Assembly: GCA_018716485.1 (NCBI GenBank)
Contig: DVJY01000025.1
Span: forward strand, 1-39,298
DNA: 39,298 nucleotides
Source of the DNA: Candidatus Scybalocola faecipullorum
GTDB taxonomy: Bacteria > Bacillota > Clostridia > Lachnospirales > Lachnospiraceae
Direction: 5' to 3'
The notes under the pieces were generated by a model. The model worked only from the letters and a program-made list of their open reading frames with translations, did no database searches and was not told the origin of the DNA. Below are positions 24,709 to 33,207 of the stretch, piece after piece. Both the position numbers and the translations under genes were made by a program. The stretch's first letter is position 1. Each line of letters begins with the position of its first letter.

Positions 24709-25620
24709 ATGAATAATGCCAGAAATATGATTCATATGCCAGAATTATCCCACTGTCCCTATACGGGACGCGGCGTCGGTATCGCATTTCTGGACACCGG
24801 AATATTTCCTCACCGTGATTTTTCTGAGCCTTTCTTGCGGATTGCCGCCTTTATGGATTTTGTCCGCGGACGGCAGTTCCCTTACGACGATAACGGCCAC
24901 GGCACACATATCTGCGGTATTGCCGCCGGCAGCGGCGCTGCCAGCGGCGGGCGCTACCGCGGCATTGCGCCGGGCAGCCGTCTGATCGCAGGCAAGGTTC
25001 TTGACGAACACGGCGACGGCTCTGTCAAAGCGGTACTGAAAGGTATTTCATGGATCATTGACAATCGTTTTAAATACGGTATCCGTATTTTAAATATATC
25101 TATCGGCGCCGAGGCCGGTGAAAAGCCTGCCGACAGCGCCCTTCTCGTCCAATATGTGGAAAAAGCATGGGACAGCGGCCTTGTCGTCGTCGTCGCTGCC
25201 GGAAACAACGGCCCTAGACCAATGTCTGTCACCGCTCCGGGCACAAGTCCTAAAGTCATCACCGTCGGTTCCTCCGACGATTCCGGACGTGTGCGTATAC
25301 ACGGAGAAACTGTCTGCAGCTATTCCGGCCGGGGACCGACCAAATCACTTGTTCTCAAACCTGACGTTGTTGCTCCCGGCTCCAATATTATTTCATGTGC
25401 TGCCGGCCGTACATTTGGTCAGCACGCTTACGCCAGCCGCAGCGGCACATCAATGGCTACGCCGATTGTATCCGGCGCGGCTGCCCTTTTGCTCGAAAAA
25501 TATCCCGAACTTGATAATAATACTGTAAAACACCGGATTTGCCAAAGCTGCGACGATCTCGGATTCTCACACAGCAGACAAGGCTTCGGACAGATCAATA
25601 TTCAAAAACTTCTGCACTGA
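24709..25620 (+). CDS. S8 family serine peptidase (subtilisin-like), no prepropeptide
   Basis: A 303-residue subtilase with an intact triad: D29 (AFLDTGI), H64 (NGHGTHICG) and S248 (SGTSMATP). The oxyanion Asn region is VVAAGNNGP, and the substrate-binding strand is SYSGRGPT. There is no signal peptide and no I9-type propeptide: the catalytic domain begins within 25 residues of the start. It therefore resembles intracellular subtilisins or sporulation-associated proteases. Intracellular subtilisins normally keep a short inhibitory N-terminal extension; the MNNARNMIHMPELSH segment here might play that part. AAAAGGA lies five bases before the ATG. It is a single gene between a palindrome and a terminator. 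Confidence 0.93.
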   Translation: MNNARNMIHMPELSHCPYTGRGVGIAFLDTGIFPHRDFSEPFLRIAAFMDFVRGRQFPYDDNGHGTHICGIAAGSGAASGGRYRGIAPGSRLIAGKVLDEHGDGSVKAVLKGISWIIDNRFKYGIRILNISIGAEAGEKPADSALLVQYVEKAWDSGLVVVVAAGNNGPRPMSVTAPGTSPKVITVGSSDDSGRVRIHGETVCSYSGRGPTKSLVLKPDVVAPGSNIISCAAGRTFGQHAYASRSGTSMATPIVSGAAALLLEKYPELDNNTVKHRICQSCDDLGFSHSRQGFGQINIQKLLH

Positions 25621-25622
25621 CA

Positions 25623-25668
25623 AAGGCGCAGACAGCTGCCGGTTTGATCCGGCTTCTGTCTGCGCCTT
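25623..25668. terminator. Hairpin after the S8 peptidase gene
   Basis: A 12-bp outer stem, AAGGCGCAGACA / TGTCTGCGCCTT, encloses a second GCCGG / CCGGC stem. It starts two bases after the stop codon. The T run on either side is short, so termination strength is uncertain; position supports a terminator between convergent genes. Confidence 0.65.
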
Positions 25669-25711
25669 CGCGCGTCTGTCCGTTTCTCCCACTTTGCCGC
25701 GGCACCTTAAT

Positions 25712-25948
25712 TTACTTATAGATCTGACGCGCCATCACGATAATCTCCACAAGCGGCTCGTCCAGCAATTCCGACAAAACGACAAGCGAACTCATCGCCG
25801 GGCGGCAGCATCTGGTCTCCCACAGATGTATCGTATTGGCGCTGACCCCGATATCTCGTGCCAATTCTGTTTGTGTCATATTGTTTCTCACCCTGTACTC
25901 CTTCAGCGCGTAACCAAGTTCCGTCATTTGATATGTCTGTTCTCCCAT
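25712..25948 (-). CDS. XRE-family helix-turn-helix regulator, 78 residues
   Basis: A minimal cro/C1-type DNA-binding protein: LGYALKEYRVRNNMTQTELARDIGVSANTIHLWE contains the five-helix HTH with the TQTELA and SANTIHLWE helices. The remainder (PAMSSLVVLSELLDEPLVEIIV) is a short C-terminal helix. No effector domain is present, so it may sense nothing itself. Its target is unknown. The start at 25948 has AAAGGAG 12 bases upstream, which is rather distant. It stands alone between the S8 peptidase and the methyltransferase genes. Confidence 0.85.
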   Translation of the reverse strand: MGEQTYQMTELGYALKEYRVRNNMTQTELARDIGVSANTIHLWETRCCRPAMSSLVVLSELLDEPLVEIIVMARQIYK

Positions 25949-26043
25949 TTTTTTCTTCCACTCCTTTAACTCTCTCTGGAATCAGACATATTCTACCACA
26001 TCGTCCCTAAAAACATTGTCGAAGCAGGCACATTGGCCGTTCT

Positions 26044-26613
26044 TCATTTTTTGCGTCTGAGCATATATAAAACCGGCGGATGATTGGCTCTGTTGTGGCT
26101 TTCCAGCTTCCACACATCATAAGACTTTGCAGGCAGCATTTGCAATAAATTATCGACACAATTCTTTTCTTCCTGACCGCCTTCGTGTCCGCAATAAGCA
26201 ACAACGATACCTAAACCGCCTTTTTTCAAAAGGTTCAGGCACTTTTGCAGCGCCTGTGCCGTTGTGTCTGTTTTTGTAATCACATTGTGACTGCCTTTCG
26301 GGAAATATCCCAGGTTAAAAACGAAAGCTTTAACTTCCTCATGAACATAAAGATCCAGATGATGGTGGGAATCCAAAATAAGCTGTGCCCGGTCACCCAT
26401 ACCGTACTGATCAAGCAGCCGGGCAGCCGATGTCAGTGCTTCCTGCTGAATATCAAAGGCATAAACCTTCCCTGTGCTTCCGACGCATTCGCACAATTTT
26501 AATGTATCCTGACCGCCGCCCGCCGTTGCGTCAATCACAATATCCCCTTCATGGACGTATTCCATAAAAAGCTGGTGGACAATATCCACTATTTTCTTTT
26601 CAAATAACTGCAT
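26044..26613 (-). CDS. mnmM: Class I SAM methyltransferase, YtqB/MnmM family
   Basis: A 189-residue Rossmann methyltransferase. Motif I is VIDATAGGGQDTLKLC (SAM binding), the acidic motif II is VYAFDIQQEAL, and the family signature FNLGYFPKGSH takes the place of an NPPY-type motif. Proteins with this signature were first filed as putative rRNA methylases. The B. subtilis member YtqB has since been assigned as MnmM, which methylates 5-aminomethyl-2-thiouridine in tRNA anticodons. I infer the same role here. GGAGG lies six bases before the start. No tRNA-modification partner is nearby. Confidence 0.85.
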   Translation of the reverse strand: MQLFEKKIVDIVHQLFMEYVHEGDIVIDATAGGGQDTLKLCECVGSTGKVYAFDIQQEALTSAARLLDQYGMGDRAQLILDSHHHLDLYVHEEVKAFVFNLGYFPKGSHNVITKTDTTAQALQKCLNLLKKGGLGIVVAYCGHEGGQEEKNCVDNLLQMLPAKSYDVWKLESHNRANHPPVLYMLRRKK

Positions 26614-26707
26614 GATGATCCTCCGAAAATTATTTTAAATTCATGTATCAGGACGTGCCGCCCCTACATAGTATGAATCAAAAGCAAAACACAGGAGGCA
26701 AAAAGCC

Positions 26708-26938
26708 ATGAGTGATTTAGCAGCTACAGGATGCTGCAACAACGACTGCGGTTGTGGTGCATCTGCAAGAAACAGCAACAATTGTTCCTCTTTAATCTGG
26801 ATTATTCTCCTCTTATCATGCTGCGGCGGATGTGGCGGCAATGGAAGCTTCTTTAACAGCGGCAGCGATGACTGCTGTTCCATCATTATTCTTTTACTGC
26901 TTCTGAGCTGCTGCGGCTGCGGCAACGGCTTATTCTAA
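26708..26938 (+). CDS. 'Chorion class high-cysteine HCB protein 13'-type small protein
   Basis: A 76-residue protein with 13 cysteines, mostly in CC, CGC and CCGGC clusters. Two strongly hydrophobic stretches (SSLIWIILLLS and CSIIILLLLLS) are each followed by a Cys/Gly cluster, giving an approximate internal duplication (IILLLSCCGGCG and LLLLLSCCGCG). Databases label similar Lachnospiraceae proteins after insect chorion proteins because of composition, not homology. Function is unknown. Metal binding, disulfide cross-linking in a spore or envelope layer, or membrane insertion are all possible. AGGAGG lies nine bases before the start, and a terminator follows, so it is a real, separately terminated gene. 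CATAGTAT (26667-26674) vaguely resembles a mother-cell sigma -10. Confidence 0.88.
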   Translation: MSDLAATGCCNNDCGCGASARNSNNCSSLIWIILLLSCCGGCGGNGSFFNSGSDDCCSIIILLLLLSCCGCGNGLF

Positions 26939-26952
26939 TACTGCCGTCATGC

Positions 26953-26977
26953 GGGGCATCCGGTTTGCGGATGCCCC
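26953..26977 (+). terminator. Terminator of the Cys-rich protein gene
   Basis: A perfect 10-bp stem, GGGGCATCCG / CGGATGCCCC, has a five-base loop and starts 14 bases after the stop codon. It is followed by TTCTCCTT, a poor T tract. Confidence 0.7.
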
Positions 26978-27054
26978 TTCTCCTTGTCATCCGCACATAG
27001 TTTAATACTTTGATTCATATAATATAGCAATCCGCTTCAAAGGATGTGAAGCTT

Positions 27055-27603
27055 ATGAATTCTTCTTTTCATATGACTGAACTGGATGAAAAACTTTACG
27101 ACGGCACCGCCCAGATGCTTAAAGCCGCCATTCCCTATGCACATAAAGAACAAGCCAAAGCATTGGCTGTCGCCGCGAAAATTTTGGAATTAAAAAAAGC
27201 CCTTGCCTCTTTTGGGGACAGCGGCTCCGAAATTTCCATCTGCGCACTTCCCGAAGGCAGGAAACCGACGCCTGAAGAACTGCTGACGGATTTAAAAAAA
27301 TACTGTGAACCTTCCCAAGCCGAAATGATTGACCGAATGCTTGGTATTCTCAGAATGGGAAAACTCTATGAAAAATATCAGGAACTGGCACAAACGCCGG
27401 AATTTAATACGATACTTAACAGTCTCGGCGGTTTAAACGGCGCTTTTTCCAACGTTTCCAATCGCGAGAATCCGCCTGTTTCCTCCGGACGCCCTTCAGA
27501 ATCGAACACAGATATGGAAAACAGTCTTAAAGCTATGCTGACGCCTCATCAGCTGGAACTGTTTGAACGGCTGAAGGCGTCTATGAATCAGCCTCATGAC
27601 TGA
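27055..27603 (+). CDS. Hypothetical helical protein, 182 residues
   Basis: I do not recognise a function. The product is soluble and mostly helical, with a central helical repeat (MIDRMLGILRMGKLYEKYQE) and a variable Ser/Asn/Pro-rich linker (about 138-158). A C-terminal segment, LKAMLTPHQLELFERLKASM, looks like a short interaction helix. It is encoded directly after the Cys-rich protein, in the same direction, with a terminator between them. The ATG at 27055 is chosen over the GTG at 27046, because AAAGG is 11 bases from the former and only two from the latter. Confidence 0.75.
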   Translation: MNSSFHMTELDEKLYDGTAQMLKAAIPYAHKEQAKALAVAAKILELKKALASFGDSGSEISICALPEGRKPTPEELLTDLKKYCEPSQAEMIDRMLGILRMGKLYEKYQELAQTPEFNTILNSLGGLNGAFSNVSNRENPPVSSGRPSESNTDMENSLKAMLTPHQLELFERLKASMNQPHD

Positions 27604-27611
27604 CTCAAATG

Positions 27612-27631
27612 CCGCTGCCGTCAGGCTGCGG
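27612..27631. terminator. Possible weak convergent terminator
   Basis: CCGC-T-GCC / GGC-T-GCGG forms a seven-pair stem with one mismatch and a four-base loop between the convergent genes ending at 27603 and 27635. No T tract is present on either side. Confidence 0.35.
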
Positions 27632-27634
27632 TAT

Positions 27635-28051
27635 CTACATAGCTGCGGCAATTTTTATAATATTTTTTACAAGCCACTGGCCCATCAGCACTGCCAGCCC
27701 CACATACACATAAAGATTCCGATATCTCATACCTATTTTCAGTTTGTGCCGGGATAGGCGCTCTGCTGTCTGGCTCAGCATAAACCACACGAATATGGCA
27801 GCCCCATAGACGACTGCCGGATTCAGTTTCAAAGAAGCTATGACATGCCCGTGAAGCAGCGCATTGAGCGCACGCGTCCCGCCGCATGCCGGACAATACA
27901 GTCCTGTCACGGCCAGAAAACGGCAGCCTGTGACAAGCATGGGCGCCGTTTTTAAAAAGGCCGGCCAGACCGCTGCAAATACAGCGAGTCCGGCACAGCC
28001 AATGTAAAACAATATATCCTCGGTCGTTTTGAAACGCTTCCTCTTTTTCAT
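27635..28051 (-). CDS. DUF2752 membrane protein
   Basis: A 138-residue protein with about three membrane segments and the DUF2752 signature TGLYCPACGGTRALNALLHGH, in which two cysteines and TRA are typical. Function is unknown; the CxxC pair near the membrane face could bind metal or form a disulfide. The start at 28051 overlaps the stop of the DUF4190-like gene by ATGA. Upstream in-frame starts would run back through that gene and are rejected. Confidence 0.85.
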   Translation of the reverse strand: MKKRKRFKTTEDILFYIGCAGLAVFAAVWPAFLKTAPMLVTGCRFLAVTGLYCPACGGTRALNALLHGHVIASLKLNPAVVYGAAIFVWFMLSQTAERLSRHKLKIGMRYRNLYVYVGLAVLMGQWLVKNIIKIAAAM

Positions 28052-28302
28052 AATGCAACCGCAAACAAAACAAGAATAAATGCCAGCAGCAAATTCATCG
28101 CGCCGAACACACAGCCGATAATGGAACATACCAAACCTGCCGTTGATATTCCTGAATTTGAAAATCTTCTCGACCGCACTGAAAGCACAATACCTATGAC
28201 GGCGGCAATCAGCCCTAAAGTTGCATGGTAACATGCCAGAGGAATTGAAACAATACCTATGATTAATGCAGCAATCTCTATTCCACTCGGATTACGGTTC
28301 AT
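28048..28302 (-). CDS. DUF4190-like small membrane protein
   Basis: An 84-residue protein with two or three membrane segments (IEIAALIIGIVSIPLAC, LGLIAAVIGIVLSVRSRR, AGLVCSIIGCVFGAMN). The first half resembles the AIAGLVLGI repeats of DUF4190/DUF6142 proteins. Function is unknown. It starts 26 bases after leuS with AAGGAG in front and overlaps the DUF2752 gene by four bases. It is therefore probably carried on the T-box-controlled leuS transcript, or uses an internal promoter. Confidence 0.8.
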   Translation of the reverse strand: MNRNPSGIEIAALIIGIVSIPLACYHATLGLIAAVIGIVLSVRSRRFSNSGISTAGLVCSIIGCVFGAMNLLLAFILVLFAVAL

Positions 28303-28327
28303 TCAAATCTCCTTATCTTTTGAAATA

Positions 28328-30736
28328 TTATTTTGCAACAATATTGACAATTCTTCCCGGCACATAAATCTCTTTCACAATATTTCCTGAAAGTTTCGCG
28401 CCAAGCGCCTCCTTAGCCTGCGCAAGTACATCTTCTTTCTGCGCATCTGCGCTGATTTCGATCGTACATTTTGTTTTTCCGTTGATCTGTACGGCGATTG
28501 TCACTTCATCATCTTTCATAGCTTCCTTATCTGCTTCAGGCCAGCGATTATCAAATACAGAACCTTCATGACCCAGCTGCTGCCACAATTCTTCACCCAG
28601 ATGCGGAGCAAACGGCGCGATCAGTACAGCGGCTGTTTCCAATGTCACTTTATCGATGCCGCCCTTTCTTGACATTTCTGTCAATTTATTTGTATATTCC
28701 ATAAAGCCGGATACGACCGTATTCAAACTGAACTGCTCCAGTCTTGTTGTAATGTCATGAACCATCTTATGACGGATTTTTACAAGCTCTTTCGTTTCTG
28801 CCACATTTTTATCTTTATTTTCCATAAACAGGTTCCAGAAACGGTTAATAAATCTATATACGCCGTCAATGCCGCGGTCATCCCATTCGGAATCCAGTTC
28901 CGGCGGTCCTACAAACAGTTCGTACATTCTCAGCGAATCACAGCCGTAATCTCTGACAAGGTCATCCGGAGAGATAACATTGCCTTTAGATTTACTCATC
29001 TTAATACCGTTCTTTCCTGTAATCATACCTTGATTAAACAGCTTGATAAACGGCTCATCAAAATCAATCACACCGATGTCATGAAGGAATTTGGTGTAAA
29101 ATCTTGAGTAAAGCAGATGCAGTACCGCATGCTCAACACCGCCGATATACATATCCACCGGCAGATATTTTTCAGCCTTTTCTCTGGATACAAGTTCCTT
29201 GTCGTTTTTATTGTCCACATAGCGCAGGAAATACCATGAAGAACCTGCCCACTGAGGCATTGTATTTGTCTCACGCTTAGCCGGTCCGCCGCAGCATGGG
29301 CAAGTCGTATTGACCCATTCAGAAATATCGGCCAGCGGTGATTCTCCGGTACCTGTCGGCTGATAGCTTTCCACTTCAGGAAGCAGCAGCGGCAATTCTT
29401 CCTCCGGCACCGGCACACATCCGCATTTTTCACAATGAATGATCGGGATCGGTTCACCCCAGTAACGCTGACGTGAGAATACCCAGTCGCGCAGTTTATA
29501 ATTCACAGTCTTCTTTCCGATACCGCGCTTTTCAATCATCTCCGGCGCTTCTTTTTTAAGCACAGCAGAATCCATGCCTGTCCATTCCCCGGAATTGATA
29601 ACAATACCGGATTCTGTATAGGCCTGTGTCAAATTGGGATTTTCCCTGCCATCCGGAGAAATTACCTGAATGATCGGAATGTTGAATTTGGTTGCGAACT
29701 CAAAGTCACGGTCATCATGAGCCGGCACACACATAATCGCACCAGTACCATAATCAGCAAGCACATAATCTGACAGCCAGATCGGCACCTTTGCGCCATT
29801 GAGCGGGTTGATCGCATAACTTCCCGTAAATACACCGGTCTTTTCTTTGTCCTGAAGACGGTCTACCGATGACTTGAGAGATGTCTTATAAATATAATCT
29901 TCCACAGCTTCTTTCTGAGCTTCGCTTGCCAGCGCTTTTGCCAGTTTATGTTCCGGCGCCAGTACCATAAATGTGGCTCCGTATAATGTATCCGGACGTG
30001 TTGTATATACTGTGATTTTCTCATCTCTGCCGTCTACGGCAAAATCAATTTCCGCGCCGTAGGATTTGCCGATCCAGTCTGTCTGCATCTTCTTTACTTT
30101 TTCCGGCCAATCCAGTTTGTCCAGATCAGAAAGCAGTCTGTCCGCATATTTTGTAATCTTTAACATCCACTGTTTCAGATTTTTCTTTGTCACATCAGCG
30201 CCGCAGCGTTCACACTTGCCGTTGACAACTTCCTCATTTGCAAGACCTGTCTTGCAGGACGGACACCAGTTGATCGGCATCTCTTTTTCATATGCAAGTC
30301 CTGCTTTAAACATTTTAACGAAAATCCACTGTGTCCATTTATAAAATTTCGGATCTGTCGTATTCACTTCCATATCCCAGTCATAAACAGCGGCAATATC
30401 CTGAATCTGACGTTTAATATTGGCGATGTTTTCCGCTGTGGATTTTTCCGGATGTACGCCCATCTTGATAGCATAATTCTCTGCCGGAAGACCGAAAGCA
30501 TCCCAGCCCATCGGATGAATGACATAATAGCCGTTTAACATCTTATAACGGCTCCATACGTCAGAAATGACGTATCCTCTCCAGTGTCCGACATGCAGTC
30601 CGTTGCCTGACGGATACGGGAACATGTCAAGGCAGTAATACTTTGGCTTCTTGCCGTCATTGACGTTCACCGGATTTTTTTCCCAGTTTTCACGCCATTT
30701 TTTCTCAATAACTCTGTGATTATATGGTGTTGCCAT
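28328..30736 (-). CDS. leuS: Leucyl-tRNA synthetase
   Basis: An 802-residue class Ia synthetase, the normal bacterial length. The HIGH motif is HVGH (48-51) in PYPSGNGLHVGHWRGY, and the KMSKS loop is K579-S583. A large CP1 editing domain contains VYTTRPDTLYGATFM and the discriminating VPAHDDRDFEF. Zinc-type cysteine pairs occur in CEKCGCVP and CPCCGGP. It charges tRNA-Leu and hydrolyses mischarged products. AAAGGA lies eight bases before the ATG. Expression is controlled by a T-box leader that reads uncharged tRNA-Leu. Confidence 0.99.
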   Translation of the reverse strand: MATPYNHRVIEKKWRENWEKNPVNVNDGKKPKYYCLDMFPYPSGNGLHVGHWRGYVISDVWSRYKMLNGYYVIHPMGWDAFGLPAENYAIKMGVHPEKSTAENIANIKRQIQDIAAVYDWDMEVNTTDPKFYKWTQWIFVKMFKAGLAYEKEMPINWCPSCKTGLANEEVVNGKCERCGADVTKKNLKQWMLKITKYADRLLSDLDKLDWPEKVKKMQTDWIGKSYGAEIDFAVDGRDEKITVYTTRPDTLYGATFMVLAPEHKLAKALASEAQKEAVEDYIYKTSLKSSVDRLQDKEKTGVFTGSYAINPLNGAKVPIWLSDYVLADYGTGAIMCVPAHDDRDFEFATKFNIPIIQVISPDGRENPNLTQAYTESGIVINSGEWTGMDSAVLKKEAPEMIEKRGIGKKTVNYKLRDWVFSRQRYWGEPIPIIHCEKCGCVPVPEEELPLLLPEVESYQPTGTGESPLADISEWVNTTCPCCGGPAKRETNTMPQWAGSSWYFLRYVDNKNDKELVSREKAEKYLPVDMYIGGVEHAVLHLLYSRFYTKFLHDIGVIDFDEPFIKLFNQGMITGKNGIKMSKSKGNVISPDDLVRDYGCDSLRMYELFVGPPELDSEWDDRGIDGVYRFINRFWNLFMENKDKNVAETKELVKIRHKMVHDITTRLEQFSLNTVVSGFMEYTNKLTEMSRKGGIDKVTLETAAVLIAPFAPHLGEELWQQLGHEGSVFDNRWPEADKEAMKDDEVTIAVQINGKTKCTIEISADAQKEDVLAQAKEALGAKLSGNIVKEIYVPGRIVNIVAK

Positions 30737-30835
30737 GATAATTTTCCTTTCCTGCTTCTATTATTTTCGGCATTTTCCTGCCGAAGCTTTTTATTGCTTT
30801 TAATCTCACTGCCGACAGCTTTTTATTCTATAGAA

Positions 30836-30891
30836 CAAAAAACCTCTTTCATCTCTGATTCAGCCGATCACCGACTCAGAGACGAAAGAGG
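30836..30891 (-). terminator. T-box-associated terminator of leuS
   Basis: On the minus strand CCTCTTTC-G-TCTCTGA pairs with TCAGAGA-T-GAAAGAGG, followed by six T residues. It lies just downstream of the T-box core and about 100 bases before leuS. Confidence 0.92.
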
Positions 30892-31135
30892 CATCGACAT
30901 TACATCTTAACCCCGCTTCCGCGGTACCACTCTGGTTCACCGCTGCTGCGGTGCGCTCAAATATTCTGTAACGGGAATTGACCGTTCTGTACTACACATA
31001 TGCCTTCGCATACTTCATACAGAAAACTCTGAGGCGAGTTGGGAACTTTCTTATACTGTCTCGCATCCTCCGACAGCTTTCTGAAATAAGGACTGCTCTT
31101 AATACTCCTCTTCAATGCTTCTGAAATTTTCAGTT
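30892..31135 (-). promoter_or_regulatory. T-box riboswitch of leuS
   Basis: The leader has the T-box core AGAGTGGTACCGCGG (minus strand, 30933-30919), which pairs with the tRNA acceptor end in the antiterminator. Upstream it has the stem I elements GGAGTATTAAGAG and TTATTTCAGAAAGCTG. In the 3' side of stem I the minus strand reads AACTCGCC, placing CTC (31038-31036), a leucine codon, as the likely specifier. This agrees with the gene. Uncharged tRNA-Leu should stabilise the antiterminator and allow leuS transcription. Confidence 0.92.
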
Positions 31136-31142
31136 ACAGTTT

Positions 31143-31170
31143 ATTTTAACACATTGTCGCCCTTTGTCAA
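31143..31170 (-). promoter_or_regulatory. Promoter of the leuS T-box transcript
   Basis: On the minus strand a perfect TTGACA (31170-31165) is 16 bases from TAAAAT (31148-31143). The -35 hexamer overlaps the stop codon of the surface-protein gene (31169-31167). Confidence 0.8.
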
Positions 31171-33005
31171 CCATTATGCTCATCTTTTTTTGAACCCTCT
31201 TTCAGTGCTTCTTCCAGTACAGCCTCATCTCTTGCATCCATTTTGGCTCTGACTTTCTGCTCCATTTCGACATGTTTTTCTTCCAGCTGTTTTCTGATCC
31301 GGCGGTGTTTTCTGTAATACCGTTTCATCTTACGGCGTCTGCGGCTGGCCGGATGGAGCCATGTCATATGCAGGATAAATAAAACACCTGATGCGAGTAC
31401 GGCCCATAATAGATATGGAATATACTTATAGTAGAAAAATACGGTAATCTCATGGCCGCCCTGAACATTTTCAAATGTATAGCCTGTCAGGTGCTGATTC
31501 AGTTCAGATCCCCACATAAACCGGCCGTCCACGATAATATATCCCAGTTTATAATCTTTATTGGCTTCATAAGCTACTGTATACGCCTGATCCCGATAAA
31601 CACTGCCGGAAGTTTCCGAAACGGTTCCTCCTGTCACATTTGCCTTCACCTCAAAGGATGGGATTTCCTGATAGGTAACTTCAATCGTATGATCAGACTG
31701 GATATTTTCAAATGTATACGACTTGCCAAATGTGTCCGTATCCACCGCTTCACCGTCTACAACAATTTCTCCCAGTTCATAATGCTTATACGGCGTATAA
31801 TTGACAGTCAAACTGTTGTCCCTGTGCAGTGTCACCGATCCGTCGATGGCACCGTTTTCAACTTTTGTCGTAATGGTATACTTTGGTTTTTCCTTAAACT
31901 TCACCTCAATACTGTGATTTTGAGAAACGTTGGAAAATGTATAGGAATCCGGATATTCTCCGATGTCAACAGCAGTGCCATCCACTGTAATGGATTCCAG
32001 TTCATAATTTTCTTCCGGCGAATAGTTAACCGTATATTCTGAACCATAGTCTACAGTCTTCTGACTGCTGGATATTTCACCGTTTTCTACGGAAGTAGTC
32101 ACTTTAAAAGCCGCATCCACCTCTGCCGTGTAAAAGGAAATGCGTCTTGGATTTTTCTGTCCGTTGGCAATGATGATTTCGTCGGCTCCAAGTTCCGCAA
32201 TCGACTCCGGCTCTATAAATTCCTTATTGCCGTCAATAGTCATTTGATACTCTGTCAGAAATTCCTTCGTATCCAACGAATAAATATGCATCACATTGCT
32301 ATTGTCCACATTTTGAGTAAATGCCAGCGAAATCAGATAATCTCCTGAAACACAAAAATCCTGATGTCTCAGTCCTGAAGATACTTTCGCAGCAAACCCA
32401 TTGTCAACAATGTTAAAATCTGTATCAGTAAAAATAAATTTGACATTTTTATAGCCGCTGTCAAATATTTGAATAATATATTGATTCCGCTCTCTGTCAT
32501 AAGCAATACCGAGCAGATTATGATTGGTCACATGAACTTTCTTTTTGAATTTTAAAGTTTCCGCGTCTACAATATATACATATCCCTGATTCTCCGGATT
32601 TAATGGCGTACTGCCCACAATCATCAATTCATTTGTATTGGGATTATAAGTCATACCGTTGCCGTGCTCGTAATCCATTTCTGTCACATATTTTGCCACA
32701 CTGTACTGTTCCACCGGATTTCCGTTTTCATCATAATCGTTCTTGTAAAATGCAATGAGCGTATCCGGGTCAGATTTCTTATTGGAAGCATTTTCAAGGC
32801 AAATAATATAGTCGTCGGTCGTACACATGGACTGAACCCAGCCCTGATCCTGAAGCACAGGCGTCTCGCCGATCAGATTCCACTGCACATCTTTGAACAC
32901 AGTCTCGTCTTTAATTGCCGCAAAAACTATGCCCGATCTGCACACTGTACTGACCAGTATCAGAAGCGCCATAAAAGCAGCGCCTTTCTTCCATTTTTTC
33001 TTCAT
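31167..33005 (-). CDS. Surface protein with beta-propeller-like domain, three repeat domains and C-terminal anchor
   Basis: A 612-residue protein. It has a basic signal sequence (KKKWKKGAAFMALLILVSTVC) and then an exposed region of about 260 residues with repeated strands (for example GYVYIVDAETLKFKKKV), like a beta-propeller. Three tandem repeats of about 70 residues follow, each containing VENG or VTGG, a Y-x-V-x-Y strand, Y-x-L-x-x-I-x-VDG and YTF-x-N(V/I)...H-x-I-x-V. These are InlB-B/Flg_new_2-type repeats, common in Firmicutes adhesins. One membrane segment (about 523-545) and a very basic tail (RRRRKMKRYYRKHRRIRK) hold it in the membrane with the C-terminus inside. There is no LPXTG motif. 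The ligand is unknown. It starts five bases after AAAGGTAGG and is probably monocistronic. Confidence 0.85.
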   Translation of the reverse strand: MKKKWKKGAAFMALLILVSTVCRSGIVFAAIKDETVFKDVQWNLIGETPVLQDQGWVQSMCTTDDYIICLENASNKKSDPDTLIAFYKNDYDENGNPVEQYSVAKYVTEMDYEHGNGMTYNPNTNELMIVGSTPLNPENQGYVYIVDAETLKFKKKVHVTNHNLLGIAYDRERNQYIIQIFDSGYKNVKFIFTDTDFNIVDNGFAAKVSSGLRHQDFCVSGDYLISLAFTQNVDNSNVMHIYSLDTKEFLTEYQMTIDGNKEFIEPESIAELGADEIIIANGQKNPRRISFYTAEVDAAFKVTTSVENGEISSSQKTVDYGSEYTVNYSPEENYELESITVDGTAVDIGEYPDSYTFSNVSQNHSIEVKFKEKPKYTITTKVENGAIDGSVTLHRDNSLTVNYTPYKHYELGEIVVDGEAVDTDTFGKSYTFENIQSDHTIEVTYQEIPSFEVKANVTGGTVSETSGSVYRDQAYTVAYEANKDYKLGYIIVDGRFMWGSELNQHLTGYTFENVQGGHEITVFFYYKYIPYLLWAVLASGVLFILHMTWLHPASRRRRKMKRYYRKHRRIRKQLEEKHVEMEQKVRAKMDARDEAVLEEALKEGSKKDEHNG

Positions 33006-33141
33006 CGAATCCTACCTTTATATGCTGTCTGTTTTTTTACATACACGATTATTATACAACAATGGTTATTTTATGTAAATCCCAAATTCGCATGCACATT
33101 TTATACTGTCACAGCGGCTTACCTTTTCAGATCAAGTAATA

Positions 33142-33189
33142 AGACAGGGCTGTGAAAAAATGAGAAATCATGCTTTCACAGCCCTGTCT
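33142..33189 (-). terminator. Terminator after the EF-G-like gene
   Basis: A perfect 16-bp stem, AGACAGGGCTGTGAAA / TTTCACAGCCCTGTCT, has a 16-base loop. It lies 18 bases past the stop codon of the minus-strand GTPase gene; the T-rich tail (TTATTACTT) is short. Confidence 0.8.
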
Positions 33190-33207
33190 GCTTATTTTAC
33201 TTTAATA

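Noticed and set aside
25716-25961. 81-codon GTG frame overlapping the XRE regulator on the same strand
   Set aside because: Its product has no recognisable pattern, while the other frame encodes a clear helix-turn-helix protein.
28048-28234. N-terminal extension of the DUF2752 protein
   Set aside because: The extra 61 residues are the DUF4190-like gene read in another frame; the ATGA overlap and the protein's own hydrophobic start define the real beginning.
31452-32042. 196-codon plus-strand frame opposite the surface-protein repeats
   Set aside because: It mirrors the repeated coding sequence of the other strand and lacks a ribosome site; its internal similarity is a by-product of the repeats.
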